Assembly (NCBI GenBank): GCA_002376235.1
Contig: DFNX01000001.1
Coordinates: forward strand, 248,001-312,000
Origin: Neorhizobium sp. UBA3556
Lineage (GTDB): Bacteria > Pseudomonadota > Alphaproteobacteria > Rhizobiales > Rhizobiaceae
Length of the DNA stretch: 64,000 nucleotides
Direction: 5' to 3'
The notes beneath the pieces were generated by a model. It had not been told where the DNA came from, did not search any database, and saw only the letters and a program-made list of their open reading frames with translations. Each line of letters starts with the position of its first letter. The first letter of the stretch is position 1. Both the position numbers and the translations under genes were made by a program. Below are positions 26,950-35,611 of the stretch, in pieces.

Positions 26950-28410
26950 TCATAGATAGGGTGACCCCAACCAGAGCACCCGTTCAAGCAGGCGTTTTGC
27001 AAATGGTCGTGAACGGAGACCATGCAGCGTCACCTCTTCCGCAGAGGAAATAGCCAGGTCGATCCTTCGTTCCAAGGCTTGCGTAAATCCGCGATCAAAA
27101 ACTTCAAGATCGACCTCGAAATTCAGCCTCAGCGACCGCGGATCGATATTTGAGGATCCGACATAGGACCAGCAGCCGTCGATCGCCATCAGTTTCGAAT
27201 GGTTGAAAGGCCCCGTTGCCCGCCAGATACGGCAGTAGTTTTTCAGCATCTGGTCGAATTGCGCCGTCATGGCGAGATCGATGAGTTTCAGGTTGTTGGC
27301 GCTCGGCACGACGATATCGACCACCACGCCGCGCCGGGCAGCCGTGATCAGTGCCGTAATCAGTTCCCGGTCGGGCAGGAAATAGGGCGAGACGATCTTG
27401 ATCGAGGACCGGGCGATCGAAAAAGCGCCCATCAGCATCTTCTGGTTCGTCTCGACACTGCGGTCCGGACCGGAAGAGACGGTACGCATGATCGTCGGCG
27501 AACCGGGCTGGGCGTCGGGGGTTGGCACCTTCCAGGCCTCGCCCTCCAGTTTCTCGTCGGTCGAGAATTCCCAGTCCGCCGCCGAAATCGCCAGGAGATC
27601 GGCGACAACCGGGCCGGTTACCCTGAAATGCGTGTCGGCGGCGCATTTTTCACCGCTGAATTCGCAGGAAAAACCTTCGCGGATATTCATTCCGCCGGTG
27701 AAGGCTGTTCTGCCATCGATGACCATGATCTTGCGGTGAGTGCGCAGGTTCGCATAGGGCAGGCGCAAGCCGGTAATGACATTGCCGTTGAACACATCGA
27801 CGTTGACACCGCCTTCACGCAGCATGCCGAGCACGCTCGGCACCGAATAACGTGCACCAACGGCATCGATGAGAACCCGGACCTCGACGCCGCGCCGCGC
27901 CGCTGCACTGAGCGCCTCGATGAACCGAACGCCGATCCGGTCACGGTCGAAAATATAGGTTTCGAGCAGGATGGAACGGCCCGCCCGCCCTATCTCTTCG
28001 ATCATCGCCCCATAGGCTGCATCGCCGTTGTCGAAGGCAGAAATCGTATTGCCGGTCGTCAAGTGGTGCCGGGTGACGCGATCACCGAGTGTCTTCATCG
28101 CCCGGAACCGGTAGCCGAAATCCTCGATCACCTGATCGTCGGTCGCATCATAGGAGGCGAAATCGAAACGCTCCGCCCCTTGCAACAGCGAGCGACGATC
28201 ACCGATGACGTTACGGCGAATCCGATTTACGCCAGCGATCATATAGAATGCGGCGCCGACGATGGGCGACAGCAGGATGACGCCGACCCAGCCGACCGCG
28301 GAGCGGACTTCTTCCTTGGTCATGGTCGCATGAATGGCCGCAGACGCGCCGGCCACCACCGAGATAATGAACAGGATGTGCGGCCAATAGGCGTCGAAAA
28401 GCGAGATCAT
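26950..28410 (-). CDS. cls: cardiolipin synthase (phospholipase D superfamily)
   Basis: A 486-residue inner-membrane enzyme that condenses two phosphatidylglycerols to cardiolipin. Two N-terminal membrane helices (about 5-25 and 37-58) precede two PLD domains, each with an HxKx4D motif: THRKIMVIDG and NHSKLMAIDG, followed by the typical GGMNI and GSSNID. Length is normal for ClsA. The start codon ATG (28408-28410) is buried in a perfect 10-bp hairpin (28408-28434), there is no clear ribosome site, and an 8-codon frame ends on it as ATGA. It lies 65 bp downstream of the aminotransferase gene, so read-through transcription is possible. Confidence 0.92.
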   Translation of the reverse strand: MISLFDAYWPHILFIISVVAGASAAIHATMTKEEVRSAVGWVGVILLSPIVGAAFYMIAGVNRIRRNVIGDRRSLLQGAERFDFASYDATDDQVIEDFGYRFRAMKTLGDRVTRHHLTTGNTISAFDNGDAAYGAMIEEIGRAGRSILLETYIFDRDRIGVRFIEALSAAARRGVEVRVLIDAVGARYSVPSVLGMLREGGVNVDVFNGNVITGLRLPYANLRTHRKIMVIDGRTAFTGGMNIREGFSCEFSGEKCAADTHFRVTGPVVADLLAISAADWEFSTDEKLEGEAWKVPTPDAQPGSPTIMRTVSSGPDRSVETNQKMLMGAFSIARSSIKIVSPYFLPDRELITALITAARRGVVVDIVVPSANNLKLIDLAMTAQFDQMLKNYCRIWRATGPFNHSKLMAIDGCWSYVGSSNIDPRSLRLNFEVDLEVFDRGFTQALERRIDLAISSAEEVTLHGLRSRPFAKRLLERVLWLGSPYL

Positions 28411-28434
28411 GGCGTCCAATATAGGGACGCCATG
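28408..28434 (-). promoter_or_regulatory. hairpin enclosing the cls start codon
   Basis: CATGGCGTCC (28408-28417) and GGACGCCATG (28425-28434) are perfect 10-bp complements with a 7-nt loop. In the mRNA the distal arm contains the cls AUG. The proximal arm contains another AUG opening an 8-codon frame (28433 down to 28407, MASLYWTP) whose UGA overlaps the cls AUG. The arrangement suggests translational control, but no ribosome site is obvious for the small frame. Confidence 0.5.
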
Positions 28435-28475
28435 AAGCTAGGCAATGCGGCTAGACAATTGGAGAAATCAGCGGC

Positions 28476-29831
28476 TTACGCCGAAAGCTCCCCTGCGAAC
28501 TTTTCAAGCCCGCGCTCCACCTTGTCGAACATGTCGTCGACCTGTGCGTCGGTGATGATCATCGGCGGGCAAAACGCGATCGAATCGCCGATCGCGCGGC
28601 TGATGACGCCTTCGTCCATCAGATACCCGAACAGCTTCGGCCCGAGCTGCCCGGCTGCAAAGCCTTCGCGCGATGCAAGTTCGAAGGCGCCGATCAAGCC
28701 GACGCCGCGGTGTTCGATGACCAGCGGATGATCAGCGATCGATTTCAGCCGCGCCAAAAATTTCGGGCTGAGCGCCCTGACATTGCCGACAAGATCGCGC
28801 TCTTCGATGATCCTGATATTCTCCAATGCGACGGCAGCGGCAACAGGATGGCCGGCAGCTGTGACGCCATGGCCGAATGTGCCGATCTTCGCCGATTCAT
28901 CCGCCAGCGGCTGGTAGACATTCTCGTTGATCAAAAGCGCCGAGATCGGCTGATAGGAAGACGAAATCTGCTTCGACAGCGTCATCATGTCGGGCTGCAG
29001 CGCATATGTCGTCGTGCCGAACATCTCGCCCGTGCGGCCGAAACCGCAGATCACTTCATCAGCAATGAACAGGACATCGTATTTCTTCAGAACCTTCTGG
29101 ATCGCTTCCCAGTAACCGGCCGGCGGGACGATGACGCCGCCCGCCCCCATGACCGGCTCGCCGATGAAGGCGGCGACCGTTTCGGGGCCTTCCTTGAGGA
29201 TCAGGTCTTCCAGATCCTTTGCGCAGCGTTCGACGAACTGGGCCTCGGTTTCGCCCTCTGTCTTGAAAGCGCGGTAATGCGGGCAGCTCGTGTGCAGCAC
29301 ACGCGCGATCGGCAGGTCGAAGGAGCGGTGATTGTTCGGCAGGCCGGTCAGGCTGGCCGAGGCGATGGTGACGCCGTGATAGCCCTTGGTGCGGGAAATG
29401 ATCTTCTTCTTGTCTGGCTTTCCGAGCGCATTCGACCGGTACCAGACGATCTTCATCGCCGTATCATTGGCTTCCGAACCTGAATTGGTGAAATAGGCCT
29501 TTGACATCGGCACCGGCGCCATCTCGATGAGCTTCTCGGCAAGCTCGACGGAGGGGCTGTGCGTGCGCGCCGTGAATGTATGGTAATAGGGCAGCTTCGC
29601 CATCTGCTTGGCAGCAGCTTCCACCAGACGGCTCTCGCCGAAACCTACGCCGACGCTCCAGAGACCCGCCATGCCCTCGATATACTGCTTGCCGGCATTG
29701 TCGTAGACATGGATGCCTTCGCCGCGCTCGATCACCAGCGCGCCGTCGCGCTCCAGCGCCCGTGCGTTCGTGTAGGAATGCAGATGGTAGGCCTTGTCAC
29801 GGGCCTCGATGGAATTGGGCTGGATCGTCAC
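28476..29831 (-). CDS. class III (omega-amino acid) aminotransferase
   Basis: A 451-residue PLP aminotransferase of the beta-alanine/omega-amino-acid:pyruvate type. Landmarks are the aromatic N-terminal SYTNARAL, YFTNSGSEANDTAMK (phosphate-binding Ser/Gly), KGYHGVT, and TLSKQISSSYQP with the catalytic Lys. GSEANDTA and IADEVICGFGRTG are family-diagnostic. The start is GTG (29829-29831), eight bases after AGGAGA. The amino donor cannot be decided from sequence. It lies downstream of the AbgB-like hydrolase on the same strand (about 140 bp gap), so a shared role in using amino compounds or peptides brought in by Dpp is possible. Confidence 0.88.
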   Translation of the reverse strand: MTIQPNSIEARDKAYHLHSYTNARALERDGALVIERGEGIHVYDNAGKQYIEGMAGLWSVGVGFGESRLVEAAAKQMAKLPYYHTFTARTHSPSVELAEKLIEMAPVPMSKAYFTNSGSEANDTAMKIVWYRSNALGKPDKKKIISRTKGYHGVTIASASLTGLPNNHRSFDLPIARVLHTSCPHYRAFKTEGETEAQFVERCAKDLEDLILKEGPETVAAFIGEPVMGAGGVIVPPAGYWEAIQKVLKKYDVLFIADEVICGFGRTGEMFGTTTYALQPDMMTLSKQISSSYQPISALLINENVYQPLADESAKIGTFGHGVTAAGHPVAAAVALENIRIIEERDLVGNVRALSPKFLARLKSIADHPLVIEHRGVGLIGAFELASREGFAAGQLGPKLFGYLMDEGVISRAIGDSIAFCPPMIITDAQVDDMFDKVERGLEKFAGELSA

Positions 29832-29970
29832 TGGCTGTTCTCCTCTCGCACGAACGCGAATAGGAAATTCATAAGAGGAATTAAGCGGATTTCCAGCCCT
29901 TAAACGCGATTTGGTCGAGCCCGCCGTTTAAAATAATTGACGGGCTCATGACTAAATTTCAACCGGGCTC

Positions 29971-31404
29971 CTAACGCACGGTCATCGCCGCGATTGGCGG
30001 CTCGGCTTGAGCCGGGATCGGGCTCTTGTACTCCTGCCCCTTGTGCCGGCGCTTGAGATCGGCCCATGCAGCTTCGCGCAACTGTTCGCTGGTCATCGCC
30101 GCAAGCCCCGTGGCCGCCATCACCTTTGCAACGGAAGCCAAGCCCTTGTGGGCAAGCGCGCTTTTGCCCTGCGCCACCACCTGCCAGGTATGAAGCTGCG
30201 TGCCGATCGCAAGCGTCGCACCATAGGCCTGCACCGTCGGCACAACCCAGCTGACATCGCCCACATCGGTGGAACCGCCCATCTGGCGAAGTTCGTTATG
30301 GGCAGGCAGGATGAAGTCAGCGAGTGGGATATCCCGCTGTTCGAGACGCTCCTGCGCCCAGCTTGCCGCGACATCCTCGGGCGTCAGCGTGGCGCGGATC
30401 TTTTCAGCAAACGCAACATCCTCGGCATCGAAGGCCGGCGGCCCCATGCTGTCCCAGATGTCCTGCATCGTGTCCATCAGCGGCGTGTTGACCACAAGGT
30501 TGGAAACGCCGGCAAGCGTGACGGCTTCCACTTTGGTTTCAGTCATCAGCGCGGCACCTTCCGCGACCTTCTTCACCCGCTCGATCAGCGCAAAGAGGCC
30601 GGAAAGGTCTGCAGCGCGAACGACATAGCGAACCTTCGCATGCGCCTGAACGACGTTCGGGGAAATTCCGCCGGCATCCAGAATGGCATAATGGATACGG
30701 CAGTCGGACTGCATATGCTCGCGCATATAATTGACACCGACGCTCATCAGTTCGACGGCATCGAGCGCGCTGCGCCCCAGTTCCGGCACGGCAGCGGCAT
30801 GGGCAGCACGGCCGGTAAAGGTGAAATCGATGCGGCAATTGGCAAGCGAGGTCTCGCGCTGCACGCCGGCAAAATTGCTCGGATGCCAGCTGATGGCGAT
30901 ATCGACATCGGAAAACGCGCCGTCACGCACCATGAAGGCCTTGGCAGCACCACCTTCTTCCGCCGGGCAGCCGTAATATCTTACTCGACCGGGCGTGCCT
31001 GTCTTTTCGAGCCAGTCCTTGAGCGCTGTTGCGGCAAGCATGGACGCAGACCCAAGCAGGTTGTGGCCGCAGCCATGACCGTTCGCACCCGCCACCAGCG
31101 GATCATGCTCCGTCGCATCCGCCTTCTGGCTGAGACCCGCAAGCGCATCATATTCACCGAGGAAAGCGATGACCGGACCGCCACTGCCTGCCTCACCCAT
31201 GACGGCGGTCGGGATTTTGGCAACAGCATCGGTAATCCGGAACCCTTGCGCTTCCAGCATCTCGCGATGGGCGGCGGCAGACTGGGTTTCCATGTAGCAG
31301 GTTTCGGGCGTCTCCCAGACCTGGTTCGCCAATTCCGCAAACACTTCCGTCTTACGGTCCACGAGATCCCAGACGAGAGGGAGGTTCGAATTGCCTTCTG
31401 TCAT
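29971..31404 (-). CDS. M20-family amidohydrolase, AbgB-like
   Basis: A 477-residue M20 metallopeptidase close in length and layout to AbgB, a subunit of aminobenzoyl-glutamate hydrolase. Motifs: FLGEYDALAGL, GHGCGHNLLGSASM (metal-binding His), GCPAEEGGAAKAFM (catalytic Glu-Glu), and an inserted dimerisation domain starting FTGRAAHAAAVPELGRSALD. No AbgA partner is present. Start ATG 31402-31404. A 15-bp palindrome at 31434 lies in its promoter region. It is divergent from dppABCDF across a 500-bp gap, which suggests that the substrate is a peptide-like compound imported by Dpp; this is inference. Confidence 0.86.
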   Translation of the reverse strand: MTEGNSNLPLVWDLVDRKTEVFAELANQVWETPETCYMETQSAAAHREMLEAQGFRITDAVAKIPTAVMGEAGSGGPVIAFLGEYDALAGLSQKADATEHDPLVAGANGHGCGHNLLGSASMLAATALKDWLEKTGTPGRVRYYGCPAEEGGAAKAFMVRDGAFSDVDIAISWHPSNFAGVQRETSLANCRIDFTFTGRAAHAAAVPELGRSALDAVELMSVGVNYMREHMQSDCRIHYAILDAGGISPNVVQAHAKVRYVVRAADLSGLFALIERVKKVAEGAALMTETKVEAVTLAGVSNLVVNTPLMDTMQDIWDSMGPPAFDAEDVAFAEKIRATLTPEDVAASWAQERLEQRDIPLADFILPAHNELRQMGGSTDVGDVSWVVPTVQAYGATLAIGTQLHTWQVVAQGKSALAHKGLASVAKVMAATGLAAMTSEQLREAAWADLKRRHKGQEYKSPIPAQAEPPIAAMTVR

Positions 31405-31909
31405 GAACAGCCGCCTTGAGTTTTAGTTATGGAATGCAGTGACTGCATACCTATCCCTTTCCGCCGCGAGCGCAACGCATAATGCAAAGAATTAAGGCTA
31501 TGCGCATCAATTGGGCAGCAGCATCGCAGTTGTGATCCAAACCTAAATCTTACCGTCTCGACAACCGGTCGATAATCGCTATTCTCGCGCGCCACGGGAA
31601 GCAGACACGCTGAGCGAGTAACGCTTCACCGCAAAACAAATATGGAGTGGATGCGCAAAGGCCAAGCATGACGTTCTGCATTTCGCAGTCGATATGGAAG
31701 ATTATTCCTTAGACAGTCGAAGGGCATGACGACCGCATGATCCTGCAGTTTCACCCGAGATGGGGACATATATTTCGACCGGCAAGCGTCAACACCTGCC
31801 GGTCAGGAGGTGACAAACACAGGACTTGGCAAAAAGATGCGGCAAAACGCATCATAATCAGGGAAATCAACCGTGCTGGCAAAGCCGGCACAGGTAGGGA
31901 GACTAATTG
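31405..31909. other. 505-bp divergent control region between the AbgB-like gene and dppA
   Basis: No gene is seen. It holds a perfect palindrome near the AbgB-like start (31434-31448) and three successive hairpins in the last 135 bases before dppA: GACCGGCA/TGCCGGTC (31777-31804), GATGCG/CGCATC (31836-31853) and GTGCTGGC/GCCGGCAC (31873-31891, one G-T pair). An AGGAGG at 31805-31810 has no usable start codon after it. The dppA ribosome site AGGGAGA follows the third hairpin. Confidence 0.55.
31434..31448. promoter_or_regulatory. perfect 15-bp palindrome, candidate operator
   Basis: ATGCAGT-G-ACTGCAT, centred at 31441, about 30 bp before the ATG of the AbgB-like gene. Size, symmetry and position fit the site of a GntR- or LacI-type dimeric repressor. 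No such regulator gene is adjacent. Confidence 0.5.
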
Positions 31910-33508
31910 ATGAAACGTACACTTACTCTCGCAGCGGCAGCGCTTCTGTCCGCAACGTTCTTTGCAGGCGCAGCCAGCGCCAAGACCTTCGTATATTGCT
32001 CCGAAGGTTCTCCGGAAGGCTTCGATCCGGGCCTCTACACCGCCGGCACGACCTTCGATGCTTCGGGCCACCCGATCTACAGCCGCCTGCTCGAGTTCAA
32101 GCCGGGCACGACGCAGCCGGAAGCAGGTCTCGCCGAGAGCTGGGACATTTCTTCTGACGGCACCGTCTACACCTTCAAGCTGCGCAAGGGCGTCAAGTTC
32201 CAGACCACGGATTACTTCACCCCGACCCGCGACTTCAATGCTGACGACGTTATCTTCTCGCTCGGCCGTCAGATCGACGAAAAGAACGCCTGGAACAAGT
32301 ACATCACCGGCGGCACCTGGGAATATGCCGAAGGCATGGGCTTCCCGAAGCTGATCAAGTCGATCGAAAAGGTCGATGACCTGACCGTCAAGATCACGCT
32401 CAACCGTCCGGAAGCGCCGTTCTTGGCCAACATCGCCATGCCTTTCGCTTCGATCCTGTCGAAGGAATATGCCGACAGCCTCGAAAAGGCCGGCACCAAG
32501 GAACAGCTGAACCAGCAGCCGGTCGGCACCGGTCCGTTCACTTTCGTCGCTTACCAGCAGGATGCGATCATCCGCTACAAGAAGAACGCCGATTACTGGG
32601 GCGGCGCTCCGAAGATCGACGATCTCGTCTTCGCGATCACCACCGACGCTGCCGTTCGTTACCAGAAGCTCAAGGCCGGCGAATGCCACCTGATGCCTTA
32701 CCCGAACGCTGCCGACGTTGAATCGATGAAGTCGGACCCGAACCTGGAAGTTCTGGAGCAGGAAGGCCTCAACATCGCCTACCTCGCCTACAACACGACC
32801 CAGGCTCCGTTCGACAAGCCGGAAGTTCGTATCGCGCTGAACAAGGCGATCAACAAGAAGGCCATCGTTGATGCTGTCTTCCAGGGCATGGCAACACCTG
32901 CCACCAACCCGATCCCGCCGACCATGTGGTCCTACAACAACGAGACCAAGGACGACACCTACGATCTGGACGCCGCCAAGAAGATGCTTGAAGAAGCAGG
33001 CGTCAAGGATCTGTCCATGAAGGTCTGGGCAATGCCGGTTTCGCGCCCGTACATGCTCAACGCACGTCGTGCTGCTGAAATCATGCAGGACGATTTCGCC
33101 AAGATCGGCGTCAAGGTCGAGATCGTTTCCTACGAATGGGCTGAATACCTGTCCCGTTCGAAGGACAAGAACCGTGACGGTGCCGCCATCCTCGGCTGGA
33201 CCGGCGACAACGGCGACCCGGACAACTTCCTCGACACCCTGCTCGGCTGCGATGCCGTCGGCGGCAACAACCGTGCGCAGTGGTGCAACCAGGAATTCGA
33301 TGCCCTCGTGAAGAAGGCCAAGTCGACTTCTGACCAGGCTGAACGCACCAAGCTCTATGAGCAGGCGCAGGTCATCTTCAAGAAGGAAGCTCCCTGGGCA
33401 ACCCTGGACCACTCCCTGTCGGTTGTTCCGATGCGTAAGGGCGTAACCGGCTTCACCCAGAGCCCGCTCGGCGACTTCACCTTCGAAGCAGTCGATATCG
33501 CCGAGTAA
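31910..33508 (+). CDS. dppA: dipeptide ABC transporter, periplasmic binding protein
   Basis: A 532-residue SBP_bac_5 protein. The signal peptide MKRTLTLAAAALLSATFFAG ends near ASA-KTF. The mature protein follows E. coli DppA closely from memory: VYCSEGSPEGFDP, GTTFDASG, LRKGVKF, NRPEAPFLA, YWGGAPKIDDLVF, IPPTMW, and GWTGDNGDPDNF in the dipeptide-binding lobe. It delivers dipeptides (in some species also haem or aminolevulinate) to DppBC. The ATG at 31910 follows AGGGAGA. It is separated from dppB by a hairpin (33531-33567) that should leave the binding protein more abundant than the membrane parts. Confidence 0.95.
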   Translation: MKRTLTLAAAALLSATFFAGAASAKTFVYCSEGSPEGFDPGLYTAGTTFDASGHPIYSRLLEFKPGTTQPEAGLAESWDISSDGTVYTFKLRKGVKFQTTDYFTPTRDFNADDVIFSLGRQIDEKNAWNKYITGGTWEYAEGMGFPKLIKSIEKVDDLTVKITLNRPEAPFLANIAMPFASILSKEYADSLEKAGTKEQLNQQPVGTGPFTFVAYQQDAIIRYKKNADYWGGAPKIDDLVFAITTDAAVRYQKLKAGECHLMPYPNAADVESMKSDPNLEVLEQEGLNIAYLAYNTTQAPFDKPEVRIALNKAINKKAIVDAVFQGMATPATNPIPPTMWSYNNETKDDTYDLDAAKKMLEEAGVKDLSMKVWAMPVSRPYMLNARRAAEIMQDDFAKIGVKVEIVSYEWAEYLSRSKDKNRDGAAILGWTGDNGDPDNFLDTLLGCDAVGGNNRAQWCNQEFDALVKKAKSTSDQAERTKLYEQAQVIFKKEAPWATLDHSLSVVPMRKGVTGFTQSPLGDFTFEAVDIAE

Positions 33509-33530
33509 TCAGGCACCATCACAACTTTTT

Positions 33531-33567
33531 GCCGCGGGACGCGTTGCGTTTCCCGCGGCATTTTCTT
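33531..33567 (+). terminator. hairpin between dppA and dppB (partial terminator)
   Basis: GCCGCGGGA (33531-33539) and TCCCGCGGC (33551-33559), a perfect 9-bp stem, followed by ATTTTCTT. Such intercistronic terminators commonly let a fraction of transcripts continue, raising binding-protein levels. Confidence 0.75.
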
Positions 33568-33667
33568 ATGAGATGCCTAAAAATATGGCGGTGACGCCAT
33601 TATGACCGGGTCTGCGGCTTGACAAAAGCCATGGAACCGGCCCGCTCCTTTTCCGCAAAGGCTTAAA

Positions 33668-34672
33668 ATGTTTGGCTTCCTTCTGCGGCGCCTCGCCGTC
33701 CTGATCCCGACTTTTATCGGGGTCTCCATCATCGCTTTCTCCTTCATCCGGCTTCTGCCGGGCGATCCGGTCGCGCTCCTTTCGGGTGAGCGCGTCATGT
33801 CTCCGGAGCGCCACGCGCAGATCAGCGCGCAACTCGGCATGGACCGGCCGATGATCATCCAGTATTTCGATTATCTCGGCGGCGTTCTGACCGGCGACTT
33901 CGGCACTTCGATCGTCTCCAAGAAGCCGGTTCTGGATCAGTTCCTGACATTGTTCCCGGCAACGGTGGAACTGTCGTTTTGCGCCATCATCATCGCTGTG
34001 GCTCTCGGCATTCCGGCCGGCATCATCGCCGCCGTGAAGCGCGGATCGATCTTCGACCAGGGACTGATGGGCATCGCGCTTGTCGGTTATTCGATGCCGA
34101 TCTTCTGGTGGGGCCTGCTTCTCATCATCCTGTTCTCCGGCATTCTGCAATGGTTCCCGGTCACGGGCCGCATATCGCTGATGTTCTATTTCCCGCAGGT
34201 CACCGGTTTCATGCTGATCGACTCGCTGATTTCGGGCCAGAAAGGCGCGTTCGCCTCGGCACTCAGTCATCTGGCGCTGCCGTCGATCGTGCTCTCCACC
34301 ATTCCTTTGGCCGTCATCGCCCGCCAGACGCGATCGGCCATGCTGGAAGTGCTTTCCGAAGACTATGTCCGCACCGCCCGCGCAAAAGGCCTGTCGCCGT
34401 TCCGCGTCATCGGCGTCCATGCACTGCGCAATGCCATGATCCCGGTCGTCACCACCGTCGGCCTTCAGGTCGGCGTCATGCTGGCCGGCGCCATCCTGAC
34501 CGAGACGATCTTCTCCTGGCCGGGCATCGGCAAGTGGATCCTCGATAGCGTATTCCGTCGTGACTATGCCGTCATCCAGGGAGGCCTGCTCTTGATCGCC
34601 GCGATCATCATGACCGTCAACCTGATCGTCGATCTGCTCTACGGCCTAGTCAATCCGCGTATTCGCCACTAA
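33668..34672 (+). CDS. dppB: dipeptide ABC transporter permease DppB
   Basis: A 334-residue inner-membrane permease with about six helices. It starts MFGFLLRRLAVLIPTFIGVS, followed by LPGDPVALL, typical of DppB/OppB N-termini. The cytoplasmic coupling loop is DYVRTARAKGLSPFRVIGVHALRNAMIPVV, the EAA motif that docks onto the ATPases. It is the second gene of the dpp operon, 160 bp after dppA with a read-through hairpin in between, and 16 bp before dppC. Confidence 0.93.
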   Translation: MFGFLLRRLAVLIPTFIGVSIIAFSFIRLLPGDPVALLSGERVMSPERHAQISAQLGMDRPMIIQYFDYLGGVLTGDFGTSIVSKKPVLDQFLTLFPATVELSFCAIIIAVALGIPAGIIAAVKRGSIFDQGLMGIALVGYSMPIFWWGLLLIILFSGILQWFPVTGRISLMFYFPQVTGFMLIDSLISGQKGAFASALSHLALPSIVLSTIPLAVIARQTRSAMLEVLSEDYVRTARAKGLSPFRVIGVHALRNAMIPVVTTVGLQVGVMLAGAILTETIFSWPGIGKWILDSVFRRDYAVIQGGLLLIAAIIMTVNLIVDLLYGLVNPRIRH

Positions 34673-34688
34673 GAAGGAGCAAAATCCC

Positions 34689-35609
34689 ATGGCCGACGCC
34701 ACACTTGCACAAAAGGCTGCGGAGCCCGTCTCCAGCTCCCAGATGCGACGCCAGATGCTCAAGGAGTTCTGGTTCTACTTCTCCGAAAACCGCGGCGCCG
34801 TCATCGGTCTCTACGTTTTCGTCGCTCTCGTTTTGGTGGCGATCTTCGCGTCTCTGATCGCGCCGCATTCGCCGTTCGAACAATACCGCGACGCCGTGCT
34901 GAAGCCACCGGCATGGGTCGAGGGCGGTAGCTGGACCTTTGTCCTCGGCACCGATCCGATCGGCCGTGACATTCTTTCCCGCCTGATCTACGGCGCACAA
35001 TATTCGCTGTTCGTCGGCCTGGTCGTCACCACGCTGTCGCTGGCCGCCGGTATCATCGTCGGCGTCATCGCCGGTTATTATCGCGGCTGGGTCGATACGA
35101 TCATCATGCGCCTGATGGACATGATCCTCGCTATTCCATCGCTACTTCTCGCGCTCGTGCTCGTCACTATTCTCGGTGCCGGCCTCAACAGTGCGATGAT
35201 CGCGATTGCCGTGACGCTGCAGCCGCATTTCGTGCGCCTGACCCGCGCTGCCGTGATGGCGGAAAAGTCGCGCGATTACGTGACGGCTGCCCGCATCGCC
35301 GGTGCTAGCCCGCTTCGCCTGATGTTCCGCACCATTCTGCCGAACTGCACCGCACCGCTGATCGTGCAGGCGACGATGTCGTTCTCCAACGCCATTCTCG
35401 ATCTCGCCGCTCTCGGCTTCCTCGGTATGGGCGTGCAGCCGCCGTCTCCGGAATGGGGCACGATGCTGGCCGAAGCTCGCGAATTCATACTTCGTGCCTG
35501 GTGGGTCGTCACCTTCCCGGGCCTTGCAATCCTCATCACCGTTCTTGCCATCAACCTGATGGGCGACGGCCTGCGCGATGCGCTTGATCCGAAGCTGAAG
35601 AGGTCCTGA
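34689..35609 (+). CDS. dppC: dipeptide ABC transporter permease DppC
   Basis: A 306-residue permease. The N-terminal cytoplasmic segment precedes the first helix (GAVIGLYVFVALVLVAIFAS); APHSPFEQ and LGTDPIGRDILSRLIYGAQ are typical of DppC/OppC. The EAA-type coupling loop reads SRDYVTAARIAGASPLRLMF. It pairs with DppB to form the channel. A clear AAGGAG precedes the ATG. The next gene begins 2 bp after its stop, indicating tight co-expression. Confidence 0.93.
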   Translation: MADATLAQKAAEPVSSSQMRRQMLKEFWFYFSENRGAVIGLYVFVALVLVAIFASLIAPHSPFEQYRDAVLKPPAWVEGGSWTFVLGTDPIGRDILSRLIYGAQYSLFVGLVVTTLSLAAGIIVGVIAGYYRGWVDTIIMRLMDMILAIPSLLLALVLVTILGAGLNSAMIAIAVTLQPHFVRLTRAAVMAEKSRDYVTAARIAGASPLRLMFRTILPNCTAPLIVQATMSFSNAILDLAALGFLGMGVQPPSPEWGTMLAEAREFILRAWWVVTFPGLAILITVLAINLMGDGLRDALDPKLKRS

Positions 35610-35611
35610 TC

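Noticed and set aside
31751..33412. A 553-codon minus-strand frame over dppA
   Set aside because: It is antisense to a gene matching DppA along its whole length, and its translation has no recognisable motif.
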